A stretch of 64,000 bases of DNA from Methylovirgula sp963708155 (GCA_963708155.1 OY970183.1:558001-622000), one strand, 5' to 3'. Numbered from the stretch's first letter, positions 54,150 to 62,828 are shown. Numbers and translations: made by a program. Notes: a model not told the origin generated them from the sequence alone.

Positions 54150-55133
54150 GTGGCCGCGCGACATCTCAACATCGCGGTCGAACGCTTTCCCATCGCCGGC
54201 GCCTTCGTCATTTCGCGCGGCGCCAAGACCGAAGCGATTACTGTCGTCGCGACAATCGAAGCCGGCGGCCGGCGCGGCCGCGGCGAATGCGTGCCCTATG
54301 CGCGCTATGGCGAGAGCATCGAAAGTGTTGTCGCGCAGATCGAAAGTCTGCGCCATCACATCGAAAATGGGATCGACCGCGACGCCCTGCAGCAGCTTCT
54401 GCCGCGCGGCGCGGCACGCAACGCGCTCGATTGCGCGCTCTGGGATCTCGAAGCCAAAGTGCGGGGCCTGCCCGCTTTCGAACTCGCCGGACTCGCGCCG
54501 CCGAAACCGGTCGTCAGCGCCTATACGCTCTCGCTCGGCACGCCCGAGGCGATGGCCGCGGCCGCGAAAGCCGCGAACCGGCCCTTGCTGAAACTCAAAC
54601 TCGGTGGCGAGGGCGACGCTGAACGGCTCGCCGCGGTCCGCGCCGCCGCGCCCGCCGCGACCTTGATCGTCGATGCGAACGAAGGCTGGTCGGCGCAGAA
54701 CCTTGACGCCAATCTTGCGCACTGCGCGGCGCAGGGCGTCGTCCTGGTCGAGCAGCCGCTGCGAGCCGGCGAAGACGCGATTTTGGGCGAAATCGCCCAT
54801 CCCGTCCCGCTCTGCGCCGATGAAAGCCTGCACGATCGCGGCGACCTCGCCCTTCTGCGCGGGCGTTACGAGGCGATAAACATCAAGCTCGATAAGACCG
54901 GCGGCCTTACCGAGGCGCTGGCGCTGGCGACAGCGGGCGAGGCGCTTGGCTTTCAGCTCATGATCGGCTGCATGGTGGCAAGCTCACTCGCGATGGCCCC
55001 TGCCCTGCTTCTCGCCGGGCGGGCGCGCTATGTCGATCTCGACGGGCCACTCCTGCTGGCGCGCGACCGGCCCGAGGGCCTCGTCTATGAGGGTGCCCGC
55101 GTCTTTCCCGCCACCACCGCGCTGTGGGGATAA
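54150..55133 (+). CDS. dipeptide (L-Ala-D/L-Glu) epimerase
   Basis: 327 residues of the enolase superfamily, muconate-lactonising subgroup. KLKLGG carries the KxK catalytic base, VDANEGW, VEQPL and CADES give the three metal ligands, and INIKLDKTGG the second catalytic Lys. The family recycles murein peptides by epimerising L-Ala-D-Glu. The start is GTG. It is probably co-transcribed with the preceding lipoprotein gene. Confidence 0.88.
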   Translation: MAARHLNIAVERFPIAGAFVISRGAKTEAITVVATIEAGGRRGRGECVPYARYGESIESVVAQIESLRHHIENGIDRDALQQLLPRGAARNALDCALWDLEAKVRGLPAFELAGLAPPKPVVSAYTLSLGTPEAMAAAAKAANRPLLKLKLGGEGDAERLAAVRAAAPAATLIVDANEGWSAQNLDANLAHCAAQGVVLVEQPLRAGEDAILGEIAHPVPLCADESLHDRGDLALLRGRYEAINIKLDKTGGLTEALALATAGEALGFQLMIGCMVASSLAMAPALLLAGRARYVDLDGPLLLARDRPEGLVYEGARVFPATTALWG

Positions 55134-55201
55134 CGCGCGACGTCAAAAATGCTTGATCCTGCCCGATCAAAATTGTCCCATCTGCGGTGGAATGGGCTGA
55201 G

Positions 55202-56053
55202 ATGCTGACGAGAGACAAGAAATCCCTGCGCTACCGCCTGAGCGGTTTGTTCGACGACGACGCGCCGCGCACGCTGGCCGTCCGCATCTTCAACATCGCT
55301 CTGGCGACGCTCATCATCGTCAATGTTTTGGCCGTGGTGCTCGAGTCCGTAGCCTGGCTCAATAACCGTTACGCCATCACTTTCCTGACGATCGAGCGCG
55401 TCGCGACCGCGATCTTCGCGCTCGAATATGTCCTGCGCGTCTGGACAGCGGTCGATTATCGCAGCGGCAAGTTCCGCGATCCGGTCTGGGGCCGGCTGAA
55501 CTACATGCGCGGCTTTTTCCCGCTCATCGATCTCGTCGCGGTGCTGCCCGCCCTGCTCGGCTTCTTCGGCGCGGTCGATCTGCGTGTACTGCGGCTGCTG
55601 CGCCTGCTGCGGATGATCAAGCTCACCCGGCATTCGCACGTCTTCAGCCTGCTCTGGGCGGTGTTGCGTGAAGAAGCGCGCGCCATCGCCGCGCTCATCT
55701 TCGTGCTCTTCCTGACGCTGACGATCAGCGGCGCATTGATGTACATGATCGAGGGCGATGTCCAGCCGGCCGTCTTTTCTTCGATCCCCGCCGCGATGTG
55801 GTGGGCGATCGAGACCGTCACCACCGTCGGCTACGGCGATATGGTGCCCGTGACGACGGTGGGGCGTATCCTCGGCGGCATCGTCTCGGTCGTCGGTATC
55901 GGCACGCTGGCGCTCTTTTCCGGCCTCATCACCGCCGGCTATCTCAACCAGCTCCGGCTGCGCCGCGCACCGCTGCACGAGGACGACGAATTCATCTGCC
56001 CGCATTGCGGCGGCGCGCTGCGCCCGCGCGGCAAAGGCCATCCCGCCGCTTGA
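55202..56053 (+). CDS. voltage-gated-type potassium channel
   Basis: About 283 residues. Six membrane helices: S1 about 32-52, S4 with regularly spaced arginines (LRVLRLLRLLRMIKL), then pore helix and filter TVTTVGYGDMVPVTT, and S6. The cytoplasmic tail ends in a CPHCGG knuckle that could bind zinc with other residues or across subunits. ATG 55202 is favoured; GTG 55187 is possible. Passive K+ conduction across the inner membrane is predicted. Confidence 0.88.
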   Translation: MLTRDKKSLRYRLSGLFDDDAPRTLAVRIFNIALATLIIVNVLAVVLESVAWLNNRYAITFLTIERVATAIFALEYVLRVWTAVDYRSGKFRDPVWGRLNYMRGFFPLIDLVAVLPALLGFFGAVDLRVLRLLRLLRMIKLTRHSHVFSLLWAVLREEARAIAALIFVLFLTLTISGALMYMIEGDVQPAVFSSIPAAMWWAIETVTTVGYGDMVPVTTVGRILGGIVSVVGIGTLALFSGLITAGYLNQLRLRRAPLHEDDEFICPHCGGALRPRGKGHPAA

Positions 56054-56065
56054 TACCGTCCGGGA

Positions 56066-56683
56066 TTACTCCATCGCCGCGGCTTTGAGGATGCAGACCA
56101 TCATTGCCGCAGCCGGGCTGTCGCCGCGATTGCGGATGACATGCGGCCGGTCGCATCTGTAACGCAACGTCTCGCCCGCCTTCGCGTGCTCGATGCTGCC
56201 CGCGACCTCGACCTCCAGCTCGCCCTCGGTCACCGAAAGACATTCGACCGAACCGCGCTGGTGCGGATCCGACGAGAGCACGCCGCCGGGCTCGGCATGA
56301 AAGCCATACCACTGCAACCATTCGACGGTCTTGATCCAGCCGAAGATCTCCAGCCGGCACTTGCCGTCATCGGAGACGAGGATCGGCGTGTCGCCTTTGG
56401 TCGATTTTTCGAGGAAGGGCTCGTCCTCGCTGACCTGTAAGACGCCCTCGATCGACACATCGAGCGCCTGCGCCAGGCGCCAGATGGTGGCGAGTGTTGG
56501 ATTGGTCTCGTTGCGCTCGATCTGGCTGATGATGGACTTGGCGACGCCGGATTGCTCGGAAAGTTCGGAAAGCGACAGGCTGTACGACTTGCGCAGGCGC
56601 TGGACGGTCTTGCCGAGCTGGCCGGAAACCGCGAGCGCACCCGCTTCCAGTGCTTTCGCCTTATCGCGACCTTCGATACCCAC
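56066..56683 (-). CDS. XRE-family regulator with cupin sensor domain
   Basis: 205 residues. N-terminal HTH: LSLSELSEQSGVAKSIISQIERNETNPTLATIWRLA (HTH about 35-70), linked to a C-terminal cupin (PHQRGSVECLSVTEGELEVEV, then GETLRYRCDRPHVIRN). Such regulators (PuuR/SutR-like layout) bind a small ligand in the cupin. GTG start behind GGAGGCGCAT. Target genes unknown; possibly itself. Confidence 0.88.
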   Translation of the reverse strand: MGIEGRDKAKALEAGALAVSGQLGKTVQRLRKSYSLSLSELSEQSGVAKSIISQIERNETNPTLATIWRLAQALDVSIEGVLQVSEDEPFLEKSTKGDTPILVSDDGKCRLEIFGWIKTVEWLQWYGFHAEPGGVLSSDPHQRGSVECLSVTEGELEVEVAGSIEHAKAGETLRYRCDRPHVIRNRGDSPAAAMMVCILKAAAME

Positions 56684-56764
56684 ATGCGCCTCCGGAAACT
56701 CGGCTATCCCGGATATTAGACGGTTTCGTTTGAAATATCGAACGAAAGCGTGGCCTGTACAAGG

Positions 56765-56950
56765 CTAGTGGTGGCCGCCCAAGCCGAATTCTTCTCGAAG
56801 GTGGTCGTAGCGATCGCGCGCCTCGTCCCAATTGACGATCGGGCAGCCAGCGCCAGCCGGACAGACCGGGGCACGGCCGGCGTCGGCCCAAAGCGCCGCG
56901 CTGACGGTCACCAGAATTCCGATAAAGACGCCCATAATGAACTGCACCAT
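56765..56950 (-). CDS. small membrane protein, hypothetical
   Basis: 61 residues. One membrane helix (VQFIMGVFIGILVTVSAALW) and a short C-terminal part with two cysteines (PVCPAGAGCPIV) and a charged, His-ending tail. GGAGAGAGCC precedes ATG 56950; the frame extends upstream to 57022 without an RBS. No family recognised. Confidence 0.6.
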   Translation of the reverse strand: MVQFIMGVFIGILVTVSAALWADAGRAPVCPAGAGCPIVNWDEARDRYDHLREEFGLGGHH

Positions 56951-57031
56951 GGCTCTCTCCTTTTCGACAAGCCAACCCCCTGACGCTTCCAGCGGAAAAC
57001 CTTCCGCCAAATTCCTGGTCAAAATCCCGCG

Positions 57032-57604
57032 CTAGTTGAAAAGCGCGACTTTCTCGGCCGTCGAAAGCCGGTCGAGCCGCGTCAGCGCCGCACCTTGATC
57101 AACGCGGGGCGGTACTGGCGTGGATGGAGCCAGCGCGGCGGGGCGCACCGGCTCCGGCAGTGTTGGCACGATGGGCGCGGGCGGCGGCGGCAAGGGCTCC
57201 GGCGCGGGCCGGGCGTCGGCCGTTTTGGGCGTATCGAGCCGAACCTGCGGCGGGCTGCGCAAAAGTCCAGAGACAGCACGCGCCTGCGCTTCGATATCGG
57301 CGCAGTAATGCGCCTCGACGCCATCGGCGCGCATCTCGCCGGCGACGGCCTCGAGCCTTTGCGACACGTCTTTCAGCCGCTGCACCAGAAGCCGGATCGA
57401 CGGATCTGCCGGGAGTTGCTGTTGCTCGCGCATGGTCAGCTCGAGCCGGGCAAGACCGTCGAGCATCTGCCGCAGCTCATCGACGCGGCTGCGGCGCGTA
57501 TATTCGGCGAGGAACCAGCGCCCGCGCACCGTCTCGACCACCGCAGCCTCGATGGCGTCGTAATCCTCGGCGCTCAAGCCCTCGGGCGGCGGGATCATCG
57601 CCAT
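57032..57604 (-). CDS. hypothetical helical protein with Pro-rich tail
   Basis: About 190 residues, soluble. The first 110 residues are helical with heptad-like spacing (LRQMLDGLARLELTMREQQQ, LLVQRLKDVSQRLEAVAGEM), opening LSAEDYDAIEAAVVETVRGRWFLAEYTRR, a start shared by uncharacterised proteins of Hyphomicrobiales. Then comes a 50-residue Pro/Ala linker and the ending LSTAEKVALF. AAGGAGCAGGCG precedes ATG 57604. No function assigned. Confidence 0.7.
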   Translation of the reverse strand: MAMIPPPEGLSAEDYDAIEAAVVETVRGRWFLAEYTRRSRVDELRQMLDGLARLELTMREQQQLPADPSIRLLVQRLKDVSQRLEAVAGEMRADGVEAHYCADIEAQARAVSGLLRSPPQVRLDTPKTADARPAPEPLPPPPAPIVPTLPEPVRPAALAPSTPVPPRVDQGAALTRLDRLSTAEKVALFN

Positions 57605-57740
57605 CGCCTGCTCCTTCCACGAATCGCTGCGGCGAAGTCTGCGCCCGCCGGGCGCGGAAGCCAACCGCGCGAAACGCGAGTTCGTAGACCTTTTATCGGA
57701 CAAAGGCGTACCTACATCTATGTCCAACGAAAGGACTTCG

Positions 57741-58757
57741 ATGTTCGACAATCACCCGACATTCCTGCTGGATGAAACGCATGAAAATGCGGCCGCATCC
57801 ACGGACGCCCCGCCGGCACCCGCGCGCGACGACGCGCAGCTTCTCGACGCCTATTCGCGCACCGTCGCGGGCGTCGTCGAGCGCGTCGGCCCCGCTGTGG
57901 TGCGGATCGACATCCGCCGCGGCGACGGCAAGCACGGCGGCTCCGGCTCCGGCGTCATCGTCTCGCCCGATGGGCTCATCCTGACCAACAGCCATGTCGT
58001 GCAAGGCGGCAAACGCGCCGAGATCACCACGCTCGACGGACGCAATCTCTCGGCGCGCGTCCTGGGCGATGATCCCGACACCGATCTCGCGCTGGTGCGC
58101 GTCGATGCCGACACCACTCTGCCCTTCGCGGCGCTTGGCGATTCAAAAACGCTGAAGCGCGGCGAGATCGCCATCGCCATCGGCAATCCGCTCGGCTTCG
58201 ACGCCACGGTGACGGCCGGCATCGTTTCGGCGCTCGGCCGTTCGCTGCGGTCGAAATCCGGCCGGCTGATCGACGACGTGATCCAGACCGACGCGGCGCT
58301 GAATCCCGGCAATTCCGGCGGCCCGCTCGTGTCGTCCAATGGCGAGGTCATCGGCATCAATACGGCGATGATCGCCGGCGCGCAGGGCATCTGTTTCGCC
58401 GTCGCGGCGAATACCGCGCGCTTCGTGCTCGGCGAGATCATCCGCCATGGCCGCGTGCGCCGCGCCGCGCTCGGCATCGGCGGCGGCACGATCCCGCTGC
58501 CGCGCCGGATCGCGCTGCGGCTCGGCCTCGAACAGGTGACGGGCGCGGTCATCACCGCCGTCGAACAGGGCGGCCCGGCCGACCACGCCGGTTTGCTGAC
58601 GGGCGATATCGTGCTCGCCGTCTCCGGCACGCCGGTGACGGGCGTCGACGATCTCGTGCGCCTGCTCGACGCCGACAAGATCGGCTCGACCGTGCCGCTC
58701 GACGTGCTGCGCCGTTCGGACAAGCGGCGCTATTGGGTGGCGCTGAAGGAAAGATAA
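57741..58757 (+). CDS. HtrA/DegP-like serine protease with PDZ domain
   Basis: About 338 residues. Trypsin-like core with His in ILTNSHVVQ, Asp in PDTDLALVRV and Ser in LNPGNSGGPLV, then one PDZ domain (AVITAVEQGGPADHAGLLTGD). No signal peptide or membrane helix is visible, unlike DegP, DegQ or DegS, so it may act in the cytoplasm or use an unrecognised export signal. ATG 57741 has GAAAGGA upstream; ATG 57720 is an in-frame alternative. It ends in a strong bidirectional terminator. Confidence 0.9.
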   Translation: MFDNHPTFLLDETHENAAASTDAPPAPARDDAQLLDAYSRTVAGVVERVGPAVVRIDIRRGDGKHGGSGSGVIVSPDGLILTNSHVVQGGKRAEITTLDGRNLSARVLGDDPDTDLALVRVDADTTLPFAALGDSKTLKRGEIAIAIGNPLGFDATVTAGIVSALGRSLRSKSGRLIDDVIQTDAALNPGNSGGPLVSSNGEVIGINTAMIAGAQGICFAVAANTARFVLGEIIRHGRVRRAALGIGGGTIPLPRRIALRLGLEQVTGAVITAVEQGGPADHAGLLTGDIVLAVSGTPVTGVDDLVRLLDADKIGSTVPLDVLRRSDKRRYWVALKER

Positions 58758-58758
58758 G

Positions 58759-58790
58759 AAAAAGGGGCGCCGCGGCGCCCCTTTTTATTT
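58759..58790. terminator. bidirectional terminator (HtrA-like / rhodanese)
   Basis: AAAAAGGGGCGCC pairs with GGCGCCCCTTTTT. A-run and T-run on either side serve both convergent genes. Confidence 0.9.
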
Positions 58791-58805
58791 GCCCCGGAAA
58801 TCTGT

Positions 58806-59168
58806 TTACCGGCGAAATTCCGTCTCGATATTTTCCACCGGCTCGCCGGCGCCTTCCCAACCCAGAATGCCGCCGGGATAATGCGCGCGAATGTCGCTAC
58901 GGCCTTCCGCCTGGGCGAGGCCAAGTGCGGTGATCGAGCGGCGGCCCGAGCGGCACGAAAAGACAATGCGCTTGCCGGGCTGTGGCGCGGGCAGCGCGTC
59001 CACATTGAAGCTCTGCAGCGGGTTCAGCGTCGAACCGGGGATGCGGCCGGCGGCATATTCGTGCGGCTCGCGCACATCGACGAGAACGATGGAGCCATCG
59101 GCGAGCCCCTCTTTCAAATCCTTGAGGCTCACATCCTCGACGATCGGTTTGCTTAGGGTCTCAGCCAT
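58806..59168 (-). CDS. rhodanese-domain sulfurtransferase
   Basis: 120 residues, a single rhodanese domain. VLVDVREPHEYAAGRIPGSTLNPL is the N-terminal signature and VFSCRSGRRSI contains the active cysteine with a six-residue loop. Transfers sulfane sulfur in the cytoplasm; the partner is unknown. ATG 59168 begins MAETLSKPI. Confidence 0.9.
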   Translation of the reverse strand: MAETLSKPIVEDVSLKDLKEGLADGSIVLVDVREPHEYAAGRIPGSTLNPLQSFNVDALPAPQPGKRIVFSCRSGRRSITALGLAQAEGRSDIRAHYPGGILGWEGAGEPVENIETEFRR

Positions 59169-59416
59169 TTTCGGATATCCAGTCTCCGAACGCGCCCGGC
59201 GCGCGCTCTCCATTTATCTACGCTATCGCAACGTATATTATCTCTATCTACTCATACGAAACGGTAATTATATGCTCCTCAGCCCGCTCAGGCAAGCGGC
59301 ATGATCTATTTCTGACTCAGACGGTCGAATTTCAACGGGCTTGACGCCGCATGAACTTCACGCCAGTTCAACTAGTTGGGCATATTCTCATTCGGAACAT
59401 GCCCGAGGGAGCGACC

Positions 59417-60330
59417 TTGCGCCGCCAATATTATCTGCTCGACGTCTTCACCGACCGCCCGCTGGCCGGCAATCCGCTCGCAGTCGTCATTGAAAGCGAA
59501 GGGCTCGAACTCGACGGCGATGCAGAAGATCGCCGCAGAATTCAATCTCTCGGAAACGGTCTTCGTCCTGCCGCCGCGCGATCCGATCAACACCGCGCGG
59601 CTACGCATTTTTACGCCGAGGGCGGAACTGCCATTCGCCGGACATCCAACGATCGGCACCGCCGTGCTTATCGGCGAATTGCGCGCCGCGGGCCTGATGC
59701 GCAGCCAGGACGTTCGCATCGTGCTGGAGGAGCCGGTCGGCGAGGTCTCCTGCCTCGCGCGCCATCGCTCCGGCCAGGCGCGGCAGGCGGAATTCGCTTT
59801 GCCGAAACTGCCTGCCCAAGTCGCCGACGCCCAGCCGCGCGAAAAGATCGCCGCCGCGCTTGGCCTCGCGCCGTCCGACATCGGCTTCGCGCGGCATCGG
59901 CCTGCCGTCTTTTCTGCCGGCACGCCGTTCACCACCGTCCCTGTCGCGAGTTCTTGCGGCACTCGCGGCGGCGCAACCGCGTCTCGATCTTTTCGACGAT
60001 GCCTTCACGCCGCCGGGGCCGGCGCACGCCTATCTTTATGCGGCGGCTGACGACGAGGCTTCGCACGACTTCGAGACGCGCATGTTCGCGCCGACGCTCG
60101 GCATCTACGAAGATCCCGCGACCGGCGCGGCGGCGGCCGCCTTCGCCGGTGTCGTCATGCAGTTCGAGGATGTGCCAGATGGCCATCACGCGCTGACCCT
60201 TGTGCAGGGCGTCGCGCTCGGCCGGCCGAGCCGGATCGTGCTGTCGATCGATGTCGAGAACGGCGTGCTCGTCGAAGCCTCGGTCGGCGGCTCGGCCGTG
60301 ATCGTCGCTGAAGGAAAACTCGATCTGTGA
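59417..60330 (+). CDS. PhzF-family isomerase (frame interrupted twice)
   Basis: About 303 residues. Starts RRQYYLLDVFTDRPLAGNPLAVV, then continues in shifted frames as KIAAEFNLSETVFVLPP, AELPFAGHPTIGTAVLIG (conserved GHP), and RMFAPTLGIYEDPATGAAAAAF. These are the two-fold repeat signatures of the diaminopimelate-epimerase-like PhzF fold; the catalytic Glu lies in NLSETVF. Indels at about 59519 and 59950. TTG 59417 has GAGGGAG upstream; ATG 59399 is possible. The substrate is unknown and phenazine genes are absent. Confidence 0.85.
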
Positions 60331-61041
60331 GCCCGGCGCGCATCGCCGATATCGCCGAGATCGATATTCGCCTCAGCACCGCGCCATGGAATTTCACCAC
60401 AGAGCGCGCGGCGGAGATCGAAGCCAATTGGCAAAGGCGACTGCGTGACAATCCCGCGCTGTACAACGGCAAGGTCCTGCTGGCCGACAAGATCGCGCTC
60501 AACGCCACGCCGGAGGGCGCGCGGCTCGAAGGCGCCTGCTTCGTCGCCGAATACAAAGCCTTCCAGGCCTGGCGCGATTTCGGCTGGCCGGGCGAGGTGA
60601 AAAATGTTTTCGCGATGGCGGCGCTACGCTCGGCCGACGGCGCTTATCTGCTCGGTGAAATGGCATCCTGGACCGCCAACGCCGGGGAGATTTATTTCCC
60701 CTGCGGCACGCCCGACCTCGATGATCTCGCCGGCGAGAAGCTCGATCTCGAAGCCAGCCTCTGGCGCGAGTTGCGCGAGGAAACGGGCTTCGCCGATACC
60801 GATTTTGCCGAGGCGCAGGGCTGGAGCGTCGTCTTCGACGGCGCGCTCATCGCCTGCATGAAACGGCTGCAATCACCCCTGCCCGCCGCCGATCTCCTGG
60901 CGCGGGCGAACAGCCTTTCTGGCGCGCGACAGAAAACCGGAACTCGTGCGGCTCGTTCCCATCTTCGGACCCGCCGATATCGGCGCGGGCGTTCCGGATT
61001 TCATGCAGGCCTATCTGCGGCATCAGCTGGAAGGTAGATGA
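60327..61041 (+). CDS. Nudix-fold hydrolase-like protein (frame slips near the end)
   Basis: About 238 residues. The N-terminal half (DIRLSTAPWNFTTERAAEIEANWQRR) and the Nudix-like box KLDLEASLWRELREETGF (REx2EExGF) resemble the large Nudix proteins related to Tnr3/ADP-ribose enzymes. The raw frame turns Arg-rich after SLSG. Removing one base at about 60914 gives NSFLARDRKPELVRLVPIFG, DIGAGVPDFMQAYLRHQLEGR and TGA 61041. The GTG start overlaps the PhzF stop by four bases, so the two are coupled. Confidence 0.78.
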
Positions 61042-61042
61042 A

Positions 61043-61120
61043 CGTCATTGCGAGGAGCGAAGTGACGAAGCAATCCAGTCTTTTGACCCCCTGGATTGCT
61101 TCGCTTCGCTCGCAATGACG
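61043..61120. repeat. palindromic REP-like element
   Basis: Left arm CGTCATTGCGAGGAGCGAAG (61043-61062) continuing to CAATCCAG; right arm CTGGATTGCTTCG, then CGCTCGCAATGACG. Nearly perfect inverted repeat with a 12-base centre, located between convergent genes. Same family as 39402-39471. Confidence 0.92.
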
Positions 61121-61128
61121 GGCGCAAG

Positions 61129-61401
61129 CTAGGTATGATAGCCGTGCCGTTCCTCCGATTGGCGGATAAGGCTCAGCCCCTCGCCTTCGTGACCCGCGGC
61201 GCAGGCTTGTGCCGCGCGCGACAATTCGTGCTCGATCTGGGCATAGACCGATTCGTTGACGTTGCCGGTGCGATGGTCCGCATTGACGACCGCTTGATAA
61301 TGATCGAGCCGCGCCGTGCACACGCTCTGGCCCATCGCTGGATGAAGCCCGCTGGCCCCCGCCAAAGCCGCGAACGCCGCGCACGCTCTCCAAGCTCGCA
61401 T
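61129..61401 (-). CDS. small secreted hypothetical protein
   Basis: 90 residues. Signal peptide (AWRACAAFAALAGASGLHPAMG, cleavage about 24) and a mature helical part with two cysteines (SVCTARLDHYQ and AAQACAAGHEGEG), ending in His-Gly-Tyr-His-Thr. GGAGAGCAAA precedes ATG 61401. Short Cys-paired periplasmic proteins of this type are common in Hyphomicrobiales, without assigned function. Confidence 0.6.
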   Translation of the reverse strand: MRAWRACAAFAALAGASGLHPAMGQSVCTARLDHYQAVVNADHRTGNVNESVYAQIEHELSRAAQACAAGHEGEGLSLIRQSEERHGYHT

Positions 61402-61508
61402 TTTGCTCTCCAGAACTGACACTCGACCGACGCCAATTGGAGCGATTCGGTGTGCGCGGGTCAAGCCGCAGCAGTTGACAAGCGGCGCGCGGCTTTTCAT
61501 TTTGCAAA

Positions 61509-61560
61509 TCGGCGATGGGGTTCCGCCGTATAACCGCCCTTGGGGCTGATGACTCCTGCG
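61509..61560 (+). promoter_or_regulatory. fluoride riboswitch (crcB motif)
   Basis: GGCGATGGGGTTCCGCC, AACCGCC and GGCTGATGACTCCTGC occur in the order and spacing of the crcB/fluoride aptamer. It starts 172 bp before a crcB gene on the same strand. In known cases fluoride-Mg binding switches on fluoride-export genes. Confidence 0.88.
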
Positions 61561-61680
61561 ATGAACGTCGCGCGCGACGGCAGGAGATTTGTGTGCAGAC
61601 CCCGCTTCCCGTTTCCTTTTCCGCTTCCTTTCGGGCGCTTTTTGCTGCGCTCTCTCTCCCGACATAAAGGCAGGCCGCGC

Positions 61681-62055
61681 ATGTGGGCTTATGTGACGAT
61701 CGCGATCGGCGGCGTTTTCGGCTGCTGGGCGCGCTATGCGATGACGAATACGGTGCAAGGGCTCCTCGGGCGCGCCTTTCCCTATGCAACGCTGTCGATC
61801 AATATTATCGCCTGCCTGCTGATTGGCTTCCTCTTCACCACAATGGTGGAGCGCGTCGTGATTTCACCGGCAATCCGTCTCGGCGTCCTGACCGGATTTC
61901 TCGGCGGCTTTTCAACTTTTTCCACTTTTGCGATGGAGACCTATCTGCTCGCCGAACAGGGCGAATGGGGCAAAGGCGCGCTTTATATCCTTCTTTCCGT
62001 GCTGCTCGGACTCGCGGCGACCGCCGCGGGTGTTTTTGCCGCGCGTGCAATCTAG
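61681..62055 (+). CDS. crcB: fluoride channel CrcB/FluC
   Basis: 124 residues with four membrane helices. GGVFGCWARYAMTN (about 10-23), TLSINIIACLLIGFL with the conserved Asn, and GFLGGFSTFSTFAMET with the phenylalanine-box/Ser-Thr track are diagnostic. It forms a dual-topology dimer exporting fluoride. Preceded by a fluoride riboswitch and followed 10 bp later by a DUF190 gene. Confidence 0.95.
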   Translation: MWAYVTIAIGGVFGCWARYAMTNTVQGLLGRAFPYATLSINIIACLLIGFLFTTMVERVVISPAIRLGVLTGFLGGFSTFSTFAMETYLLAEQGEWGKGALYILLSVLLGLAATAAGVFAARAI

Positions 62056-62065
62056 AGGCAAGATC

Positions 62066-62380
62066 ATGGCTACCGAGATCACCATCGTGCGCATCTATCT
62101 GCGGGAGGCCGATAAGGTCCGCCGCGAATCCCTGATAAGCGAAATCATGAAGACACTTCACGATCAACACCCCGTAAAAGGCTTCACCGTCTTTCGTGGT
62201 GTCGCCGGTCTTGGAGAGACAGGTGAGGTTCAAGGCGCCGATCTGCTGCATATTTTGACAAGCCTGCCGATTGTCATCGAATTCTTCGACACGCCGGAGC
62301 GGGTCGAGACCGCGATCGATATTCTGAACGGGCTCCTGCCAGCCGGTCACATGGTTTCTTGGCCCGCGCAGCAGCGCTGA
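62066..62380 (+). CDS. DUF190-family protein
   Basis: 104 residues, PII-like ferredoxin fold. TEITIVRIYLREADK opens it, then KTLHDQHPVKGFTVFRGVAGLGETGEV and DLPIVIEFFDT-like SLPIVIEFFDTPERVETAI. DUF190 is the usual partner of crcB and is thought to modulate fluoride handling. Ten bases after crcB, within the same riboswitch-controlled operon. Confidence 0.9.
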   Translation: MATEITIVRIYLREADKVRRESLISEIMKTLHDQHPVKGFTVFRGVAGLGETGEVQGADLLHILTSLPIVIEFFDTPERVETAIDILNGLLPAGHMVSWPAQQR

Positions 62381-62505
62381 CACGCTTTCCAAATACGTTT
62401 ATCGCGAAAACGTGTGATATTTGGCGCGCTCCCGAGGGAAACTTTGGCGCAGTTGAAAGTTGTCTCGCTTTACGCGAAGGTTTTGAATTCGGCGGGGAGA
62501 GTGGC

Positions 62506-62778
62506 TTGAACGACATATCGATTGCACAATTGCGCGCCGCGCGCGGCCTGTTGGGTTGGTCGCCGCAACATTTGGCCGACAAGGCGCATATTCCACTCGC
62601 CGGTCTGCTCGATTATGAAACCGGTGCGCGGCCGGTGCCGCAAGAGGCCGCTGCACGGCTGAAATACCTTCTGGAACAAGCGGGCGTCGTATTCGCCGAC
62701 GATGAAACCGGCGTCAGCCTGCTGCCAGCGCCGAAGATTGTGCCGCTCGAAAAACTCAACTCGAGCAACGACGAATAG
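62506..62778 (+). CDS. small XRE-family helix-turn-helix protein
   Basis: About 90 residues. IAQLRAARGLLGWSPQHLADKAHIPLAGLLDYETG is an HTH_3 fold as in short Hyphomicrobiales regulators. The usual ALEAAGVxF ending is replaced by KYLLEQAGVVFADDETGVSLL. TTG start behind GGGGAGAG. It probably binds DNA; the target is unknown. Confidence 0.72.
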   Translation: MNDISIAQLRAARGLLGWSPQHLADKAHIPLAGLLDYETGARPVPQEAAARLKYLLEQAGVVFADDETGVSLLPAPKIVPLEKLNSSNDE

Positions 62779-62828
62779 AGCGTTTTCGGGCGAAGTGGAC
62801 GCCGGTTCGCGTGAAGAAAACGCGTCAA
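62777..62828. repeat. intergenic palindromic repeat (GCGTTTTC ... GAAAACGC type)
   Basis: Contains AGAGCGTTTTC, CGAAGTGGAC, CCGGTTCGCGTGAAGAAAACG. This is the signature of a repeat scattered through many Hyphomicrobiales genomes, directly after the XRE gene. Arms GCGTTTTC (62780-62787) and GAAAACGC (62816-62823). Confidence 0.85.

Noticed and set aside
59417..60330. Phenazine biosynthesis
   Set aside because: PhzF-fold proteins are widespread and no other phz gene is present.
61001..61789. Minus-strand frame reading CERSEAIQ
   Set aside because: This peptide is the well-known spurious translation of the palindromic repeat at 61043-61120; only the 90-residue part from 61401 looks real.
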